NCBI GenBank assembly: GCA_947379975.1
Contig: CANCPF010000004.1
Location: 33,676-97,675, forward strand
Direction of reading: 5' to 3'
Source: Methylophilaceae bacterium
GTDB lineage: Bacteria; Pseudomonadota; Gammaproteobacteria; Burkholderiales; Methylophilaceae
Length of the DNA stretch: 64,000 bases
Shown: one piece after another, positions 37,320 through 46,457 of the stretch
Position numbering within the stretch: position 1 is the first letter of the stretch
Layout: the number at the start of each line of letters is the position of its first letter
Program-made: the position numbers and the translations under genes
Notes under the pieces: model-generated
Database searches by the model: none
Told to the model about the DNA's origin: nothing
What the model saw: only the letters and a program-made list of their open reading frames with translations

Positions 37320-38261
37320 ATGGCTCAAATAAATGTAGCTGAGCTATTCAAACAAACCCGCCTTAAGCTCAAACTGAAATGGGTTGCCGGACTTAATGGC
37401 GGGTTAAATGCCCTTACTAGTAATTCTGTTACAAAACCTTCTTTGGCATTAATTGGCCATCTTAATTTCGTACACCCAAATCGTGTGCAAGTATTGGGCT
37501 GTGCAGAAATGGATTATTTAGCCAGTCTGCCAACTGCTGACGCCAATAGTGCAATTACTAATTTATTCTCTACCGATTTAGCCGCAGTCATCGTCGCTAA
37601 TGGCGAAGCTGTACCTGAAACACTTAGTGCGGCGGCTGATAAACACAACACACCTTTATTTACATCGCCACTGGCTAGCCCAGCTTTAATGGATTTACTG
37701 GGTCATTTTTTAGTGCAGGCGATGGCCGAGTCTATCAGCATGCATGGTGTATTTATGGAGGTGCAAGGTTTTGGTGTGCTGATTAAAGGCGATGCTGCCA
37801 TTGGTAAAAGCGAACTTGCACTGGAGCTAATCTCACGCGGCCATCGTTTAATTGCCGATGATATTGTCGATTTTTTCCGTATTTCACCCGAACGTGTCGA
37901 AGGTCGCTGCCCGGCTTTATTGCAAGATTTTTTAGAAGTCCGAGGTTTGGGAATTTTAAATATTCGTGCGCTATTTGGTGATAATTCGGTTAAACCGACT
38001 AAGCCGCTAGATCTCATCGTTCACCTAGCCATGGCGGATAAGCAAGCGCCACACTTATTAGACAGGCTAAGTATCAAAACCATACATGAAGAAGTATTAG
38101 GCGTAAAATTCTCTAAAGTCTATATTCCAATTGCGGCAGGTCGTAATATTGCCGTGCTGCTAGAAGTGGCTGTGCGTAACCACATGTTATTATTGCGTGG
38201 GGTCAACGCGACTAAACAATTTACTCAGCGTCAGCAGCGTGAGATGAAGAGAAATAGATAA
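37320..38261 (+). CDS. hprK: HPr kinase/phosphorylase
   Basis: A bifunctional enzyme of 313 aa that phosphorylates and dephosphorylates Ser46 of HPr. The N-terminal domain (~1-130) precedes the kinase domain with P-loop GDAAIGKS at 157-164. Next are SRGHRLIADDIVDFFRI, the HprK signature EVRGLGILNIRALFG and a C-terminal helix (LRGVNATKQFTQRQQREMKR). In betaproteobacteria it regulates the nitrogen-type or incomplete PTS rather than catabolite repression by CcpA. It lies between hpf and rapZ, and its substrate HPr is encoded 1.4 kb downstream, with Ser46 intact. Confidence 0.96.
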   Translation: MAQINVAELFKQTRLKLKLKWVAGLNGGLNALTSNSVTKPSLALIGHLNFVHPNRVQVLGCAEMDYLASLPTADANSAITNLFSTDLAAVIVANGEAVPETLSAAADKHNTPLFTSPLASPALMDLLGHFLVQAMAESISMHGVFMEVQGFGVLIKGDAAIGKSELALELISRGHRLIADDIVDFFRISPERVEGRCPALLQDFLEVRGLGILNIRALFGDNSVKPTKPLDLIVHLAMADKQAPHLLDRLSIKTIHEEVLGVKFSKVYIPIAAGRNIAVLLEVAVRNHMLLLRGVNATKQFTQRQQREMKRNR

Positions 38262-38295
38262 AGCCAGCCAGATGAAAGCTCGTTAAAGCGCATTT

Positions 38296-39165
38296 ATGAA
38301 ACAACTTATTATTGTTACCGGGCTTTCAGGTTCGGGTAAAAGTATTGCCCTTCGCGCGTTGGAAGATAGTGGCTACTATTGCATAGATAATCTGCCCGCA
38401 ACTATGCTGCCGAACATTGCTGAGCACCTACAATCTGAAAATCAGCGATCTAAAAATATCAATGCAGTGAACCATGACCGCGTGGCCATTAGCATTGATA
38501 GCCGCAGTGCTGCGATTGAAGCGCTACCGCAGTATATCGAACAATTAAAAGCGCAAAATATCAGCACACAAGTATTGTTTTTAGAATCTAACATTGAAAC
38601 TCTGGTCAAAAGATTTAGCGAAACTAGGCGCAAACACCCCTTAAGCAAAGACACCGCTACCTTGGCTGAAAGTATTTCGCATGAGCGTGAATTGCTGGGT
38701 AATTTAGGCAGTCTTGGCCACGTGATTGACACTAGTCACCTTAGCGCAAACACGCTCAGAGGCTGGGTAAAAGAAGTGGTTTCAGCCGACCCAGTTGGGC
38801 TGACTTTGCTATTCACATCGTTTGGTTTTAAACATGGTATCCCGCTAGATGCAGATTTTGTGTTTGATGTGCGCTGCTTGCCCAACCCGCATTACGACCC
38901 TAATTTACGTGAACTCACCGGGCGTGACGCCGAAGTGCAAGCCTTTTTAAATGGTCAAGAAAGTGTGCATGAAATGCTCAAAGATATTCGTCATTATGTG
39001 GAAAAATGGCTGCCCTGTTTTGTGGCAGATAACCGTAGCTATTTAACGGTAGCCATTGGCTGCACCGGTGGCCAACATCGTTCCGTGTACTTTGTTGAGC
39101 AATTAAGCGAATATTTTACGCTGAAACAAAAAGTGATCACTAGGCACAGAGAATTAAGTTTGTAG
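38296..39165 (+). CDS. rapZ: RNase adapter protein RapZ
   Basis: A nucleotide-binding protein of 289 aa. The N-terminal kinase-like domain has Walker A GLSGSGKS at residues 8-15, then YYCIDNLPATMLPNIAEHL. Further motifs are TRRKHPL and a C-terminal domain with TSFGFKHGIPLDADFVFDVRCLPNPHY and the conserved IGCTGGQHRSVY. E. coli RapZ delivers GlmZ sRNA to RNase E and senses glucosamine-6-P. Beyond the family match, no sRNA partner is visible here. It is 35 bp after hprK, the conserved neighbour. Confidence 0.95.
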   Translation: MKQLIIVTGLSGSGKSIALRALEDSGYYCIDNLPATMLPNIAEHLQSENQRSKNINAVNHDRVAISIDSRSAAIEALPQYIEQLKAQNISTQVLFLESNIETLVKRFSETRRKHPLSKDTATLAESISHERELLGNLGSLGHVIDTSHLSANTLRGWVKEVVSADPVGLTLLFTSFGFKHGIPLDADFVFDVRCLPNPHYDPNLRELTGRDAEVQAFLNGQESVHEMLKDIRHYVEKWLPCFVADNRSYLTVAIGCTGGQHRSVYFVEQLSEYFTLKQKVITRHRELSL

Positions 39166-39310
39166 TAGAGGCCAATTGGCAGTTGAATAACACGCTAATA
39201 GTGAAAGCTACTAGTAAATATCTATATTAATAAATCGTAATTTTGAGGCTGGTTTTGCAATCTAAGCCTAAACACGGCCAGAATTAAAATAACTTAAAGT
39301 TGAGAAAATA

Positions 39311-39718
39311 ATGATCGGCATTTTAATCATCGCGCACGGTAGCTTAGGTGAAAGCATGCTGGACTGCGCAAAACACGTTTGGGGCAAAGAGCCGCAACAG
39401 TTGGCTAGTCTTGCGGTTAGTATCCATGACGATCCAAATGCTTTACTGCAAAAGGCAAATGCACTGGTCGCCGCACTTAATAGTGGTGATGGCGTATTAG
39501 TGCTATCTGATATGTATGGCGCAACGCCATGCAATATAGTGGGTAAGCTATTGAACCCCGGCGTGGTGGAAGGCATAGCGGGTGTTAATTTACCCATGCT
39601 GATTAGAACCATCACCTATCGACAAGAACCGCTGATGACGCTCATTGAAAAAGCGGTCAGTGGTGGACGTGAAGGTGTTGTGCATTTCAACCGTGAAAGT
39701 TGTGAACGATATGATTAG
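39311..39718 (+). CDS. PTS EIIA component, mannose type (regulatory)
   Basis: A single-domain EIIA-Man protein of 135 aa with the phosphorylatable histidine at His9 (GILIIAHGSLGESML). Further motifs are NSGDGVLVLSDMYGATPCNI and VNLPMLIRTI. No EIIB, EIIC or EIID is encoded nearby, so sugar transport by this protein is unlikely; it is probably the end point of a regulatory phosphorelay EI-HPr-EIIA. It overlaps ptsH by 8 bp and lies 145 bp after rapZ. Confidence 0.92.
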   Translation: MIGILIIAHGSLGESMLDCAKHVWGKEPQQLASLAVSIHDDPNALLQKANALVAALNSGDGVLVLSDMYGATPCNIVGKLLNPGVVEGIAGVNLPMLIRTITYRQEPLMTLIEKAVSGGREGVVHFNRESCERYD

Positions 39719-39980
39719 TCAGCAATTGGAAATTATCAATAAATTAGGTTTGCATGCCCGTGCCTCAACCAAATTCACCCAAACTGCTAGTAGATTTTCT
39801 AGTGAAATCTCGATAGAGCGCAATGGTCGTCGAGTGAATGCAAAAAGTATTATGGGTGTAATGATGCTCGCCGCCGGTAAAGGCTCAATAGTGACTATAG
39901 AAGCGAATGGCGAAGACGAGGCGCTTGCGATAGCGGCTTTAACTGCGTTGATAGCGGACTATTTTGGTGAGGGCGAATAA
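39711..39980 (+). CDS. ptsH: phosphocarrier protein HPr
   Basis: An 89-aa PTS phosphocarrier. The start ATG at 39711 overlaps the EIIA stop and gives the normal N-terminus MISQQLEIINKLGLHARA, with His15 as the EI-dependent phosphorylation site. Ser46 (NAKSIMGVMMLAAGKG) is the target of HprK. A longer frame from 39645 only adds 22 translated residues of EIIA sequence and is rejected. Having both sites intact means HPr can link PEP status and HprK signalling. ptsI follows 48 bp later. Confidence 0.95.
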   Translation: MISQQLEIINKLGLHARASTKFTQTASRFSSEISIERNGRRVNAKSIMGVMMLAAGKGSIVTIEANGEDEALAIAALTALIADYFGEGE

Positions 39981-40028
39981 TGTCTTATCGATATTATTCG
40001 ACACAACTTCTGATGGATATAAGTATAA

Positions 40029-41777
40029 ATGACCAGCTTTAGCATTCATGGCGTAGGAGTTTCCAGCGGCATTGCCATAGGCCATGCGCATCTGGTTTCT
40101 AATGCCTTGTTAGAAGTGGTGCATTACCAACTACCTAAGCATTTGCTTGAAGATGAAGTCAAGCGCTTTAGCAGCGCTATCGCCACCGTTAAGCATGATT
40201 TAGAGCAAATTAACAGCAGTTTACGTAAAAATGCACCGGCAGAAATCAGCGCTTTTATCGGCACCCATTTAATGATGTTGGCAGATAAATCGCTTTCTGA
40301 AATCCCCAAAGATATCATCAGGAATGAACAATGTAATGCCGAATGGGCGATCAAGCTACAAATGGACGACATTGTTGAGCAGTTTGAGCAGATAGAAGAT
40401 GAGTATCTGCGTGAGCGTAAACAAGATGTGATTCAAGTGGTAGAGCGCGTCATTAAAGTTTTGCTTGGCCACCCAAGTCAATTGTCCACCGAGCAGCAAT
40501 CTAACGCGCAACATGAAGAACGTAAGCTCATTTTAGTTGCGCATGACATTTCGCCAGCAGATGCGATTCAGTTTAAACAACATCAGTTTGCTGCCTTTAT
40601 TACCGATGTAGGCGGAGTAACCTCACATACTGCGATTCTTGCACGCAGCCTCAATATTCCGTCGATTGTTGCCCTGCAACGCGCACGTGATTTAATCAAT
40701 GATGGTGAATTAATCATTGTCGATGGTGGTTTGGGCGTCGTGATTGTTAGCCCATCTAAAGAGATTTTAGCGGAATACAAACTACGCCAAGAACAGTGGG
40801 AGTTGGAGCAACAAAAGCTACAACGCATTAAATCTACCAAAGCGGTAACGATAGATGGCACCAATATTGAGTTGTTCGCTAATATTGAAGTGCCTGAAGA
40901 TATCGTCGCAGTGAAAGCTTCAGGCGCCACTGGTATTGGGCTTTATCGTACTGAGTTCTTGTTTATGAATCGGCGAGAAATGCCCGATGAAGAAGAGCAG
41001 TTTGCCGCATACAAATCAGTCGCCGAGGCCATGAAAGGTGCAACGGTTATTATCCGTACCTTGGATTTGGGTGCAGATAAACAAATGAATCCAGATACGA
41101 TTGTGACCTGCGCAAATCCTGCGCTCGGCCTGCGAGCAATTCGTTATTGCTTATCTGAGCCGCTGATTTTTCATACGCAATTGCGGGCGCTGTTGCGGGC
41201 ATCCCATTTTGGCAGCATTAAAATCTTAGTGCCTATGCTTTCAACGCTATCTGAGTTAAGGCAAACCAAACTATTTTTAGAGCGCGCTAAAGCTAGTTTG
41301 CGTAAGCAGAATATTCCCTTTAATGAAAATATTGCGCTTGGCGGCATGATTGAAATTCCAGCAGCGGCCATTAATGCCGAAGCGTTTGCCAAAGAGCTAG
41401 ACTTTTTATCTATCGGTACTAATGATTTAATTCAATATACATTGGCCATAGATCGGACTGATGATACGGTGGCACACCTTTATAATCCATTGCATCCTTC
41501 AGTATTGAAGCTGATTTTAATGACCATAAAAGCCGGCGATAAATTAGGAAAATCCGTTTCAGTCTGCGGCGAAATGGCCGGCGATGCGAAGCTGACTAAA
41601 CTGTTGATAGGCATGGGTTTACGCCAACTTTCTATGCATCCCTCGCACATATTGAGCGTGAAACAGCAGATTTTGCATAGTCATATTATTGAACTTAGCG
41701 CAAATGCAAGAAAAGTATTAACGCATACTGATATTGAAAAAATTGAACCACTTGTCGCTAAATTCAATCTGATTTAA
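40029..41777 (+). CDS. ptsI: PTS enzyme I (PEP-protein phosphotransferase)
   Basis: The first enzyme of the PTS, 582 aa, which takes phosphate from PEP. The HPr-binding N-terminal domain has the active-site histidine at His200 in DVGGVTSHTAILARSLNIP. The C-terminal TIM barrel has GIGLYRTEFLFMNR, RTLDLGADKQMNPD, GGMIEIPAAA, LSIGTNDLIQYTLAIDRTD and the cysteine motif VSVCGEMAGD. It has no N-terminal GAF domain, so it is of the sugar-PTS EI type rather than EI-Ntr. It ends the EIIA-ptsH-ptsI set. Confidence 0.96.
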   Translation: MTSFSIHGVGVSSGIAIGHAHLVSNALLEVVHYQLPKHLLEDEVKRFSSAIATVKHDLEQINSSLRKNAPAEISAFIGTHLMMLADKSLSEIPKDIIRNEQCNAEWAIKLQMDDIVEQFEQIEDEYLRERKQDVIQVVERVIKVLLGHPSQLSTEQQSNAQHEERKLILVAHDISPADAIQFKQHQFAAFITDVGGVTSHTAILARSLNIPSIVALQRARDLINDGELIIVDGGLGVVIVSPSKEILAEYKLRQEQWELEQQKLQRIKSTKAVTIDGTNIELFANIEVPEDIVAVKASGATGIGLYRTEFLFMNRREMPDEEEQFAAYKSVAEAMKGATVIIRTLDLGADKQMNPDTIVTCANPALGLRAIRYCLSEPLIFHTQLRALLRASHFGSIKILVPMLSTLSELRQTKLFLERAKASLRKQNIPFNENIALGGMIEIPAAAINAEAFAKELDFLSIGTNDLIQYTLAIDRTDDTVAHLYNPLHPSVLKLILMTIKAGDKLGKSVSVCGEMAGDAKLTKLLIGMGLRQLSMHPSHILSVKQQILHSHIIELSANARKVLTHTDIEKIEPLVAKFNLI

Positions 41778-41801
41778 AAGAGATTGCTGTAAAGGATTTT
41801 T

Positions 41802-42170
41802 ATGTCGAATAATACTGGTTTAGAAACACGCGCTAGCACTACCTACAACCCCAGCAATGATGAGAAAAATATTGCCACTATTACCCATTTGGCGGGTACA
41901 TTATTCTCAATAATTCCCGCCTTAATTGTTTGGGTTCTGAAAAAAGAGGATAGCGAATATATTGCTATGCAGGCTAAAGAGGCACTTAACTTTCAAATTA
42001 CCGTGTTAGTCGCTCAGCTTATTGCCGGTATCTTGGTATGGATTTTAATTGGTTTTTTATTGTTGCCGATTATTTGGCTAGTCAATATTGTTTTATGCAT
42101 TATTGCCGCCATCTCTACTAGTAGAGGCGAAAGTTATCGCTACCCGATTTGCCTGCGTTTGATTAACTAG
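41802..42170 (+). CDS. DUF4870 small membrane protein
   Basis: A 122-aa protein of unknown function with an N-terminal hydrophilic stretch and about three hydrophobic segments (ITHLAGTLFSIIPALIVWVL; ITVLVAQLIAGILVWILIGFLLLPI; IWLVNIVLCIIAAISTSRG). The motif AMQAKEALNFQ between helices 1 and 2 and the terminal SYRYPICLRLI are typical of DUF4870 (TIC20-like). It lies 24 bp after ptsI and 34 bp before prlC, so it probably belongs to the same transcript. Confidence 0.82.
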   Translation: MSNNTGLETRASTTYNPSNDEKNIATITHLAGTLFSIIPALIVWVLKKEDSEYIAMQAKEALNFQITVLVAQLIAGILVWILIGFLLLPIIWLVNIVLCIIAAISTSRGESYRYPICLRLIN

Positions 42171-42204
42171 GCTTCATTAATTACCCCGATTTAAGGAATA
42201 CTCC

Positions 42205-44244
42205 GTGTCTAACCAATTGCCTAACCCGTTGTTATATCTTGCTGGTCTACCTAAATTTAATGAAGTTAAACCTGAACATGTAAGCCCTGCAATAGAGATT
42301 CTTTTAACAGAAGGCCGGGCTTTAATTGAAAATTTGGCCACTTCAGCAGAGGCGCCAACATGGGAAAATTTTGCACTTAAGCTAGAAGACCATAGCGAGA
42401 AAATCAGTCGCGCTTGGAGCCAAGTTGGCCATATGAACTCGGTGGTCAATAGCCCAGAATTGCGTGAAGCATATAACGAAAATTTAGCCAAACTGACAGA
42501 TTATGGCAGCGATATGTCGCAAGATGAACGCCTTTATGCCAAGTACAAAGCTATTCAAGCTAGCGCTACGTTTGCCAGCCTGACAGCTACGCAACAAACC
42601 ATTATTAACCATGAAGTACGTGATTTCAAACTAGGCGGTGCCGAATTACCAGAAGCGCAAAAAGCGCGCTTTAAAGCCGTGAGTGAAGAGCTTTCAAAAC
42701 TGGGTTCTAAGTTTGAAGAAAATATCATGGACAATACCAATGACTTTGCCCATTACGTGGAAGATGTCGCCGATTTAGCCGGTTTGCCCGCCGATGCGAT
42801 TGAAGCTGCGGCAGAGGCGGCAAAGCTAGATTCCAAAGCAGGCTATAAATTTAGCTTACAGTTCCCTTCATATTCGCCGGTGTTGCAATATGGCGAAAAC
42901 CGTGGATTGCGTGAAACGCTTTATCGCGCTTATGCGACGCGTGCGTCAGAATTCAGTAAGCCTGAATGGAATAACACGAGTTTAATTAGAGATATTCTTA
43001 AATTAAAAAAAGAAGAGGCGCAAACGCTAGGTTTTAACAACTATGCCGAACTTTCACTTGCTACCAAAATGGCGGATAGCCCAAAACAAGTCACCGATTT
43101 TTTGGATACGCTAGCAAAACGTGCCAAACCATATGCAGAACGCGACATGCAAGAACTCACCGCCTACGCCAAAAAACTTGGGATTGATGAAATGCAATCT
43201 TGGGATGTGGCATTTGTCAGCGAAAAATTACGTGAAGACAAATACGCTTTTTCAGACCAAGAAGTCAAACAATACTTCCCTGAAAGCAAAGTGTTGGCTG
43301 GATTATTTAAAGTCACAGAAACTATCTTTGGCGTACAAGTACAAAAAGCCGAAGCACCACTTTGGCATGAAGATGCCGCGTTTTATCAAATTAATGATGG
43401 CGCCGGCAAACCGATTGCCTACTTCTATTTAGATCTTTATGCCCGCAATAATAAACGCGGTGGCGCATGGATGGATGAGGCGATTACACGCCGCAAAAAA
43501 GAGGGCCATGTTGAGTTGCCGGCCGCGTTCTTGACTTGTAACTTTTCTGCGCCAGTCGGTGGCAAACCGGCATTATTCACCCATGATGAAGTTATCACCA
43601 TGTTCCACGAATTTGGTCACGGCCTGCACCATATGCTAACGCAAGTGGATGAATATGGCGTATCAGGCATCAAAGGCGTGGAATGGGATGCCGTTGAATT
43701 GCCTAGCCAATTTATGGAAAACTTCTGCTGGGAGTGGGAAGTGCTACGCCATATGACTGCCCACGTAGACACGGGCGAGCAATTGCCACGCACACTATTC
43801 GAAAAAATGGTCGCTGCCAAAAACTTTCAAGCGGGCATGCAAACCACACGCCAAATTGAGTTTTCACTGTTTGATATGCGCTTGCACGGCGAGTTTGACC
43901 CAAATGGAGAACTCACTGCGTTGGATTTAATTGAACAAATTCGTGATGAAGTTGCCGTAGTGCGCCCACCAAAATGGAACCGTTTTCCTAATAGCTTCAG
44001 CCACATTTTTGCCGGTGGCTACGCCGCTGGTTATTACAGTTATAAATGGGCAGAAGTATTATCTGCCGATGCCTACAGCTTATTTGAAGAACTTGGCGTG
44101 CTATCCGCGCAAGCAGGTAGCCTGTTTAAAAATGAGGTGTTGGCTAAAGGCGGTAGCCGCCCAGCGATGGAATCATTTGTGGCGTTTAGAGGCAGAGAGC
44201 CGAGCATGGATGCGTTGTTGCGACATAATGGCATGGCGGGTTGA
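42205..44244 (+). CDS. prlC: oligopeptidase A (M3 metallopeptidase)
   Basis: A cytosolic zinc endopeptidase of 679 aa that degrades short peptides, including cleaved signal peptides. The zinc motif is HEFGH at 468-472 in MFHEFGHGLHHML, with the downstream ligand region WDAVELPSQFMENFCWE. The family's N-terminal LPNPLLYLAGLPKFNEVKPEHV and the C-terminal HIFAGGYAAGYYSYKWAEVL are present. The start is GTG with AAGGAA seven bases upstream. The length is usual for PrlC. tpm follows after 84 bp. Confidence 0.96.
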   Translation: MSNQLPNPLLYLAGLPKFNEVKPEHVSPAIEILLTEGRALIENLATSAEAPTWENFALKLEDHSEKISRAWSQVGHMNSVVNSPELREAYNENLAKLTDYGSDMSQDERLYAKYKAIQASATFASLTATQQTIINHEVRDFKLGGAELPEAQKARFKAVSEELSKLGSKFEENIMDNTNDFAHYVEDVADLAGLPADAIEAAAEAAKLDSKAGYKFSLQFPSYSPVLQYGENRGLRETLYRAYATRASEFSKPEWNNTSLIRDILKLKKEEAQTLGFNNYAELSLATKMADSPKQVTDFLDTLAKRAKPYAERDMQELTAYAKKLGIDEMQSWDVAFVSEKLREDKYAFSDQEVKQYFPESKVLAGLFKVTETIFGVQVQKAEAPLWHEDAAFYQINDGAGKPIAYFYLDLYARNNKRGGAWMDEAITRRKKEGHVELPAAFLTCNFSAPVGGKPALFTHDEVITMFHEFGHGLHHMLTQVDEYGVSGIKGVEWDAVELPSQFMENFCWEWEVLRHMTAHVDTGEQLPRTLFEKMVAAKNFQAGMQTTRQIEFSLFDMRLHGEFDPNGELTALDLIEQIRDEVAVVRPPKWNRFPNSFSHIFAGGYAAGYYSYKWAEVLSADAYSLFEELGVLSAQAGSLFKNEVLAKGGSRPAMESFVAFRGREPSMDALLRHNGMAG

Positions 44245-44328
44245 TGGCGGAAGCGTTTAACCGCGTCGGCAAAGATATGCCTGCGCTTATTTGCTAAGCG
44301 ATTTAAACCAAGGTAAATACGAGAAGAT

Positions 44329-44970
44329 ATGAAGCACGATTTCTGGCACCAAAAATGGGATAAAAATGAGATTGGTTTTCACTTGCCTGATGCCAATCCC
44401 TTGTTGGTGAAACACTTCCCCACACTCCAAATCAAACAAGGCGCGCGTGTATTTTTACCGTTGTGCGGTAAAACTTTGGATATTGCTTGGCTCCTATCTC
44501 AGGGTTACCAGGTGGCTGGTGCGGAGTTAAGCGCGCTTGCAATTGAGGATTTATTTAGCAACCTTAAGCTAACGCCAACAATTAAAAATATCGGGGAAAT
44601 TACCCATTACAGCGCGACTAATATTGATATGTTTGTAGGGGATATTTTTAAAGTCACGCCGGCTATGCTTGGCAATGTTGATGTTGTTTACGACCGTGCT
44701 GCTTTAGTAGCTTTGCCTGAGGAAATGCGCAAACAATATTCCAAGCATTTAATGAATCTCACCAATAAAGCACCGCAGTGCCTGATTTGTTTTGAGTACG
44801 ACCAGAACTTGCATGCTGGGCCGCCTTTTTCTATTTGCGCGAATGAAGTTGAACAACATTATGAAAGTACTTATGAGTTAGCTTTGCTGGCGAGTGAAAT
44901 AATGCCGAATGGTTTGAAAGGCCAATATCCTACGACTGAGCAGGTTTGGTGGCTTAAACCTTTAAGTTAG
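44329..44970 (+). CDS. tpm: thiopurine S-methyltransferase family protein
   Basis: A SAM-dependent methyltransferase of 213 aa. It opens DFWHQKWDKNEIGFHLPDANPLL, then RVFLPLCGKTLDIAWLLSQGYQVAGAELS (SAM-binding Rossmann loop), VYDRAALVALPEEMRKQY and FEYDQNLHAGPPFSI, all matching bacterial TPMT. Members methylate thiopurines and, in some bacteria, tellurite or selenium compounds; the natural substrate here is unknown. Its 3' end overlaps the convergent HAD gene by 9 bp. Confidence 0.92.
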   Translation: MKHDFWHQKWDKNEIGFHLPDANPLLVKHFPTLQIKQGARVFLPLCGKTLDIAWLLSQGYQVAGAELSALAIEDLFSNLKLTPTIKNIGEITHYSATNIDMFVGDIFKVTPAMLGNVDVVYDRAALVALPEEMRKQYSKHLMNLTNKAPQCLICFEYDQNLHAGPPFSICANEVEQHYESTYELALLASEIMPNGLKGQYPTTEQVWWLKPLS

Positions 44971-45591
44971 CCAATCTTCAAGGCTGGTAATTACTTGATG
45001 GCAGTGCGCTCTTACATAATCACTCGGCTGTTTTAAATCTGGCACAACTACCACCTTTAAGCCTGCCGCGATGGCCGCAAGTGCGCCATTTTCGCTGTCT
45101 TCAAAGGCGATGCATTCTTCAGCTTTTAAGCCTAACTTTTTAACTGCCAATAAATAAATATCTGGGTCAGGTTTTCCTCGAGTGACTTCTTGGCCGCTGG
45201 TGATGTGGCTAAAATAATCGAATATGCTAACATGGTTTAAACGATGTGTAATGTGATGAATGGGCGATGATGAAGCGACGCTACATATTACGTTGTTACT
45301 TTGGTAATGCTTAAGCAATTTATTTGCACCATTTTTTAGCGGAAAAGTGTGATTGTGTTCGGCTAATAAAATATCTAAGCCTTGCATGACTTGGTTAAAG
45401 TTAGCCTGCCCACCCAATTGCTCGACCATGATGCGCGTTGAATCTGGTCCTGCTCGACCGATGAGTTCAACATATTCTGCTTGTGTGTAGGTGATGCCGA
45501 TTTGTTTAGCAGCAACTATACAGGCTTGCATAATGATGCGTTCAGAATCAATTAGCAGGCCATCCATATCAAATATTGCAGCTTTTATCAT
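44962..45591 (-). CDS. HAD-superfamily phosphatase (beta-phosphoglucomutase-like subgroup)
   Basis: A cytosolic HAD hydrolase of about 209 aa from the preferred ATG at 45591 (MIKAAIFDMDG). An ATG at 45624 would add 11 atypical residues; neither start has a clear ribosome site, although GAGG lies ten bases before 45624. Motif I is FDMDGLLIDSE, with a helical C1 cap (~15-85). Motif II is SVASSSP, and motifs III/IV are RGKPDPDIYLLA and CIAFEDSENGALAAIAAG. Likely substrates are sugar phosphates or phosphoglycolate-like compounds; the sequence does not decide. It is convergent with tpm. Confidence 0.88.
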   Translation of the reverse strand: MIKAAIFDMDGLLIDSERIIMQACIVAAKQIGITYTQAEYVELIGRAGPDSTRIMVEQLGGQANFNQVMQGLDILLAEHNHTFPLKNGANKLLKHYQSNNVICSVASSSPIHHITHRLNHVSIFDYFSHITSGQEVTRGKPDPDIYLLAVKKLGLKAEECIAFEDSENGALAAIAAGLKVVVVPDLKQPSDYVRAHCHQVITSLEDWLT

Positions 45592-45692
45592 GTAAGGATG
45601 CTCAAAAAAGCGAGACTTTAGCATACAACTAAAGCCTCACTTTTTCTGCGTGTTAAAATTGAGCCTATTATGCATTTTATTGAGATGGATTT

Positions 45693-46457
45693 ATGAAGTT
45701 AGCCACTTGGAACGTCAATTCCTTAAATGTTCGGCTGCCACATGTGTTGGATTGGTTGCGTGACAACCCAATCGATGTGCTTTGCCTGCAAGAAACCAAG
45801 CAAGAAGACGCGAAGTTTCCGTATGAAGCGCTAAAAGAAGCCGGTTATGAGGCCATTCACATTGGCCAGAAAACGTATAACGGCGTGGCCATTATTAGCC
45901 GCCATGCTTTAACGGATGTCCAACACAATATCCCTAATTTTGAAGATGATCAGCAACGTGTGATTGCCGCTACCATTAATGGTATTCGTGTTGTTTGTGC
46001 TTATATCCCTAACGGCCAAGCGGTAGATTCTGAAAAATATCAGTATAAAATGCGCTGGTTGAAGGCTCTGACTGATTGGCTTAGAACAGAGTTAGTAGCG
46101 CATCCAAAATTAATGCTTTTGGGTGATTACAATATCGCGCCTGAAGATCGAGATTGCCACGATCCCGAAGCTTGGTTAGGCCAAATATTAGTCAGTCCTG
46201 CGGAGCGAGACGCATTTCAAGCGCTAGTGAATCTTGGTTTGCACGATAGCTTTAGATTATTTGAGCAAGCGGAGAAAAGCTTTAGTTGGTGGGATTATCG
46301 CATGATGGGTTTTAGGCGTAATTTCGGCATGCGTATTGATCATATTCTAGTGAGTGACGCGCTTAAATCGATTTGCATAGCCGCCACTATTGATAAAACA
46401 CCGCGTAAGTTAGAGCGACCTTCTGACCATACGCCGGTCATTTTAGAGATCGCTTAA
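45693..46457 (+). CDS. xthA: exodeoxyribonuclease III (AP endonuclease)
   Basis: A Mg-dependent AP endonuclease / 3' exonuclease of 254 aa for base-excision repair. Motifs in order are KLATWNVNSLNVR, LCLQETKQEDAKFP with the metal-binding Glu, TYNGVAIISR, LLGDYNIAPEDRD, SWWDYR, RIDHILVS and the final catalytic SDHTPVI. The normal length and motifs support an active enzyme. Its TAA and the TAA of convergent ntrX share the tetranucleotide TTAA (46454-46457). Confidence 0.97.
   Translation: MKLATWNVNSLNVRLPHVLDWLRDNPIDVLCLQETKQEDAKFPYEALKEAGYEAIHIGQKTYNGVAIISRHALTDVQHNIPNFEDDQQRVIAATINGIRVVCAYIPNGQAVDSEKYQYKMRWLKALTDWLRTELVAHPKLMLLGDYNIAPEDRDCHDPEAWLGQILVSPAERDAFQALVNLGLHDSFRLFEQAEKSFSWWDYRMMGFRRNFGMRIDHILVSDALKSICIAATIDKTPRKLERPSDHTPVILEIA

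Noticed and set aside
39645..39710. N-terminal extension of HPr
   Set aside because: It overlaps EIIA coding sequence and shifts His15 and Ser46 from their fixed family positions.
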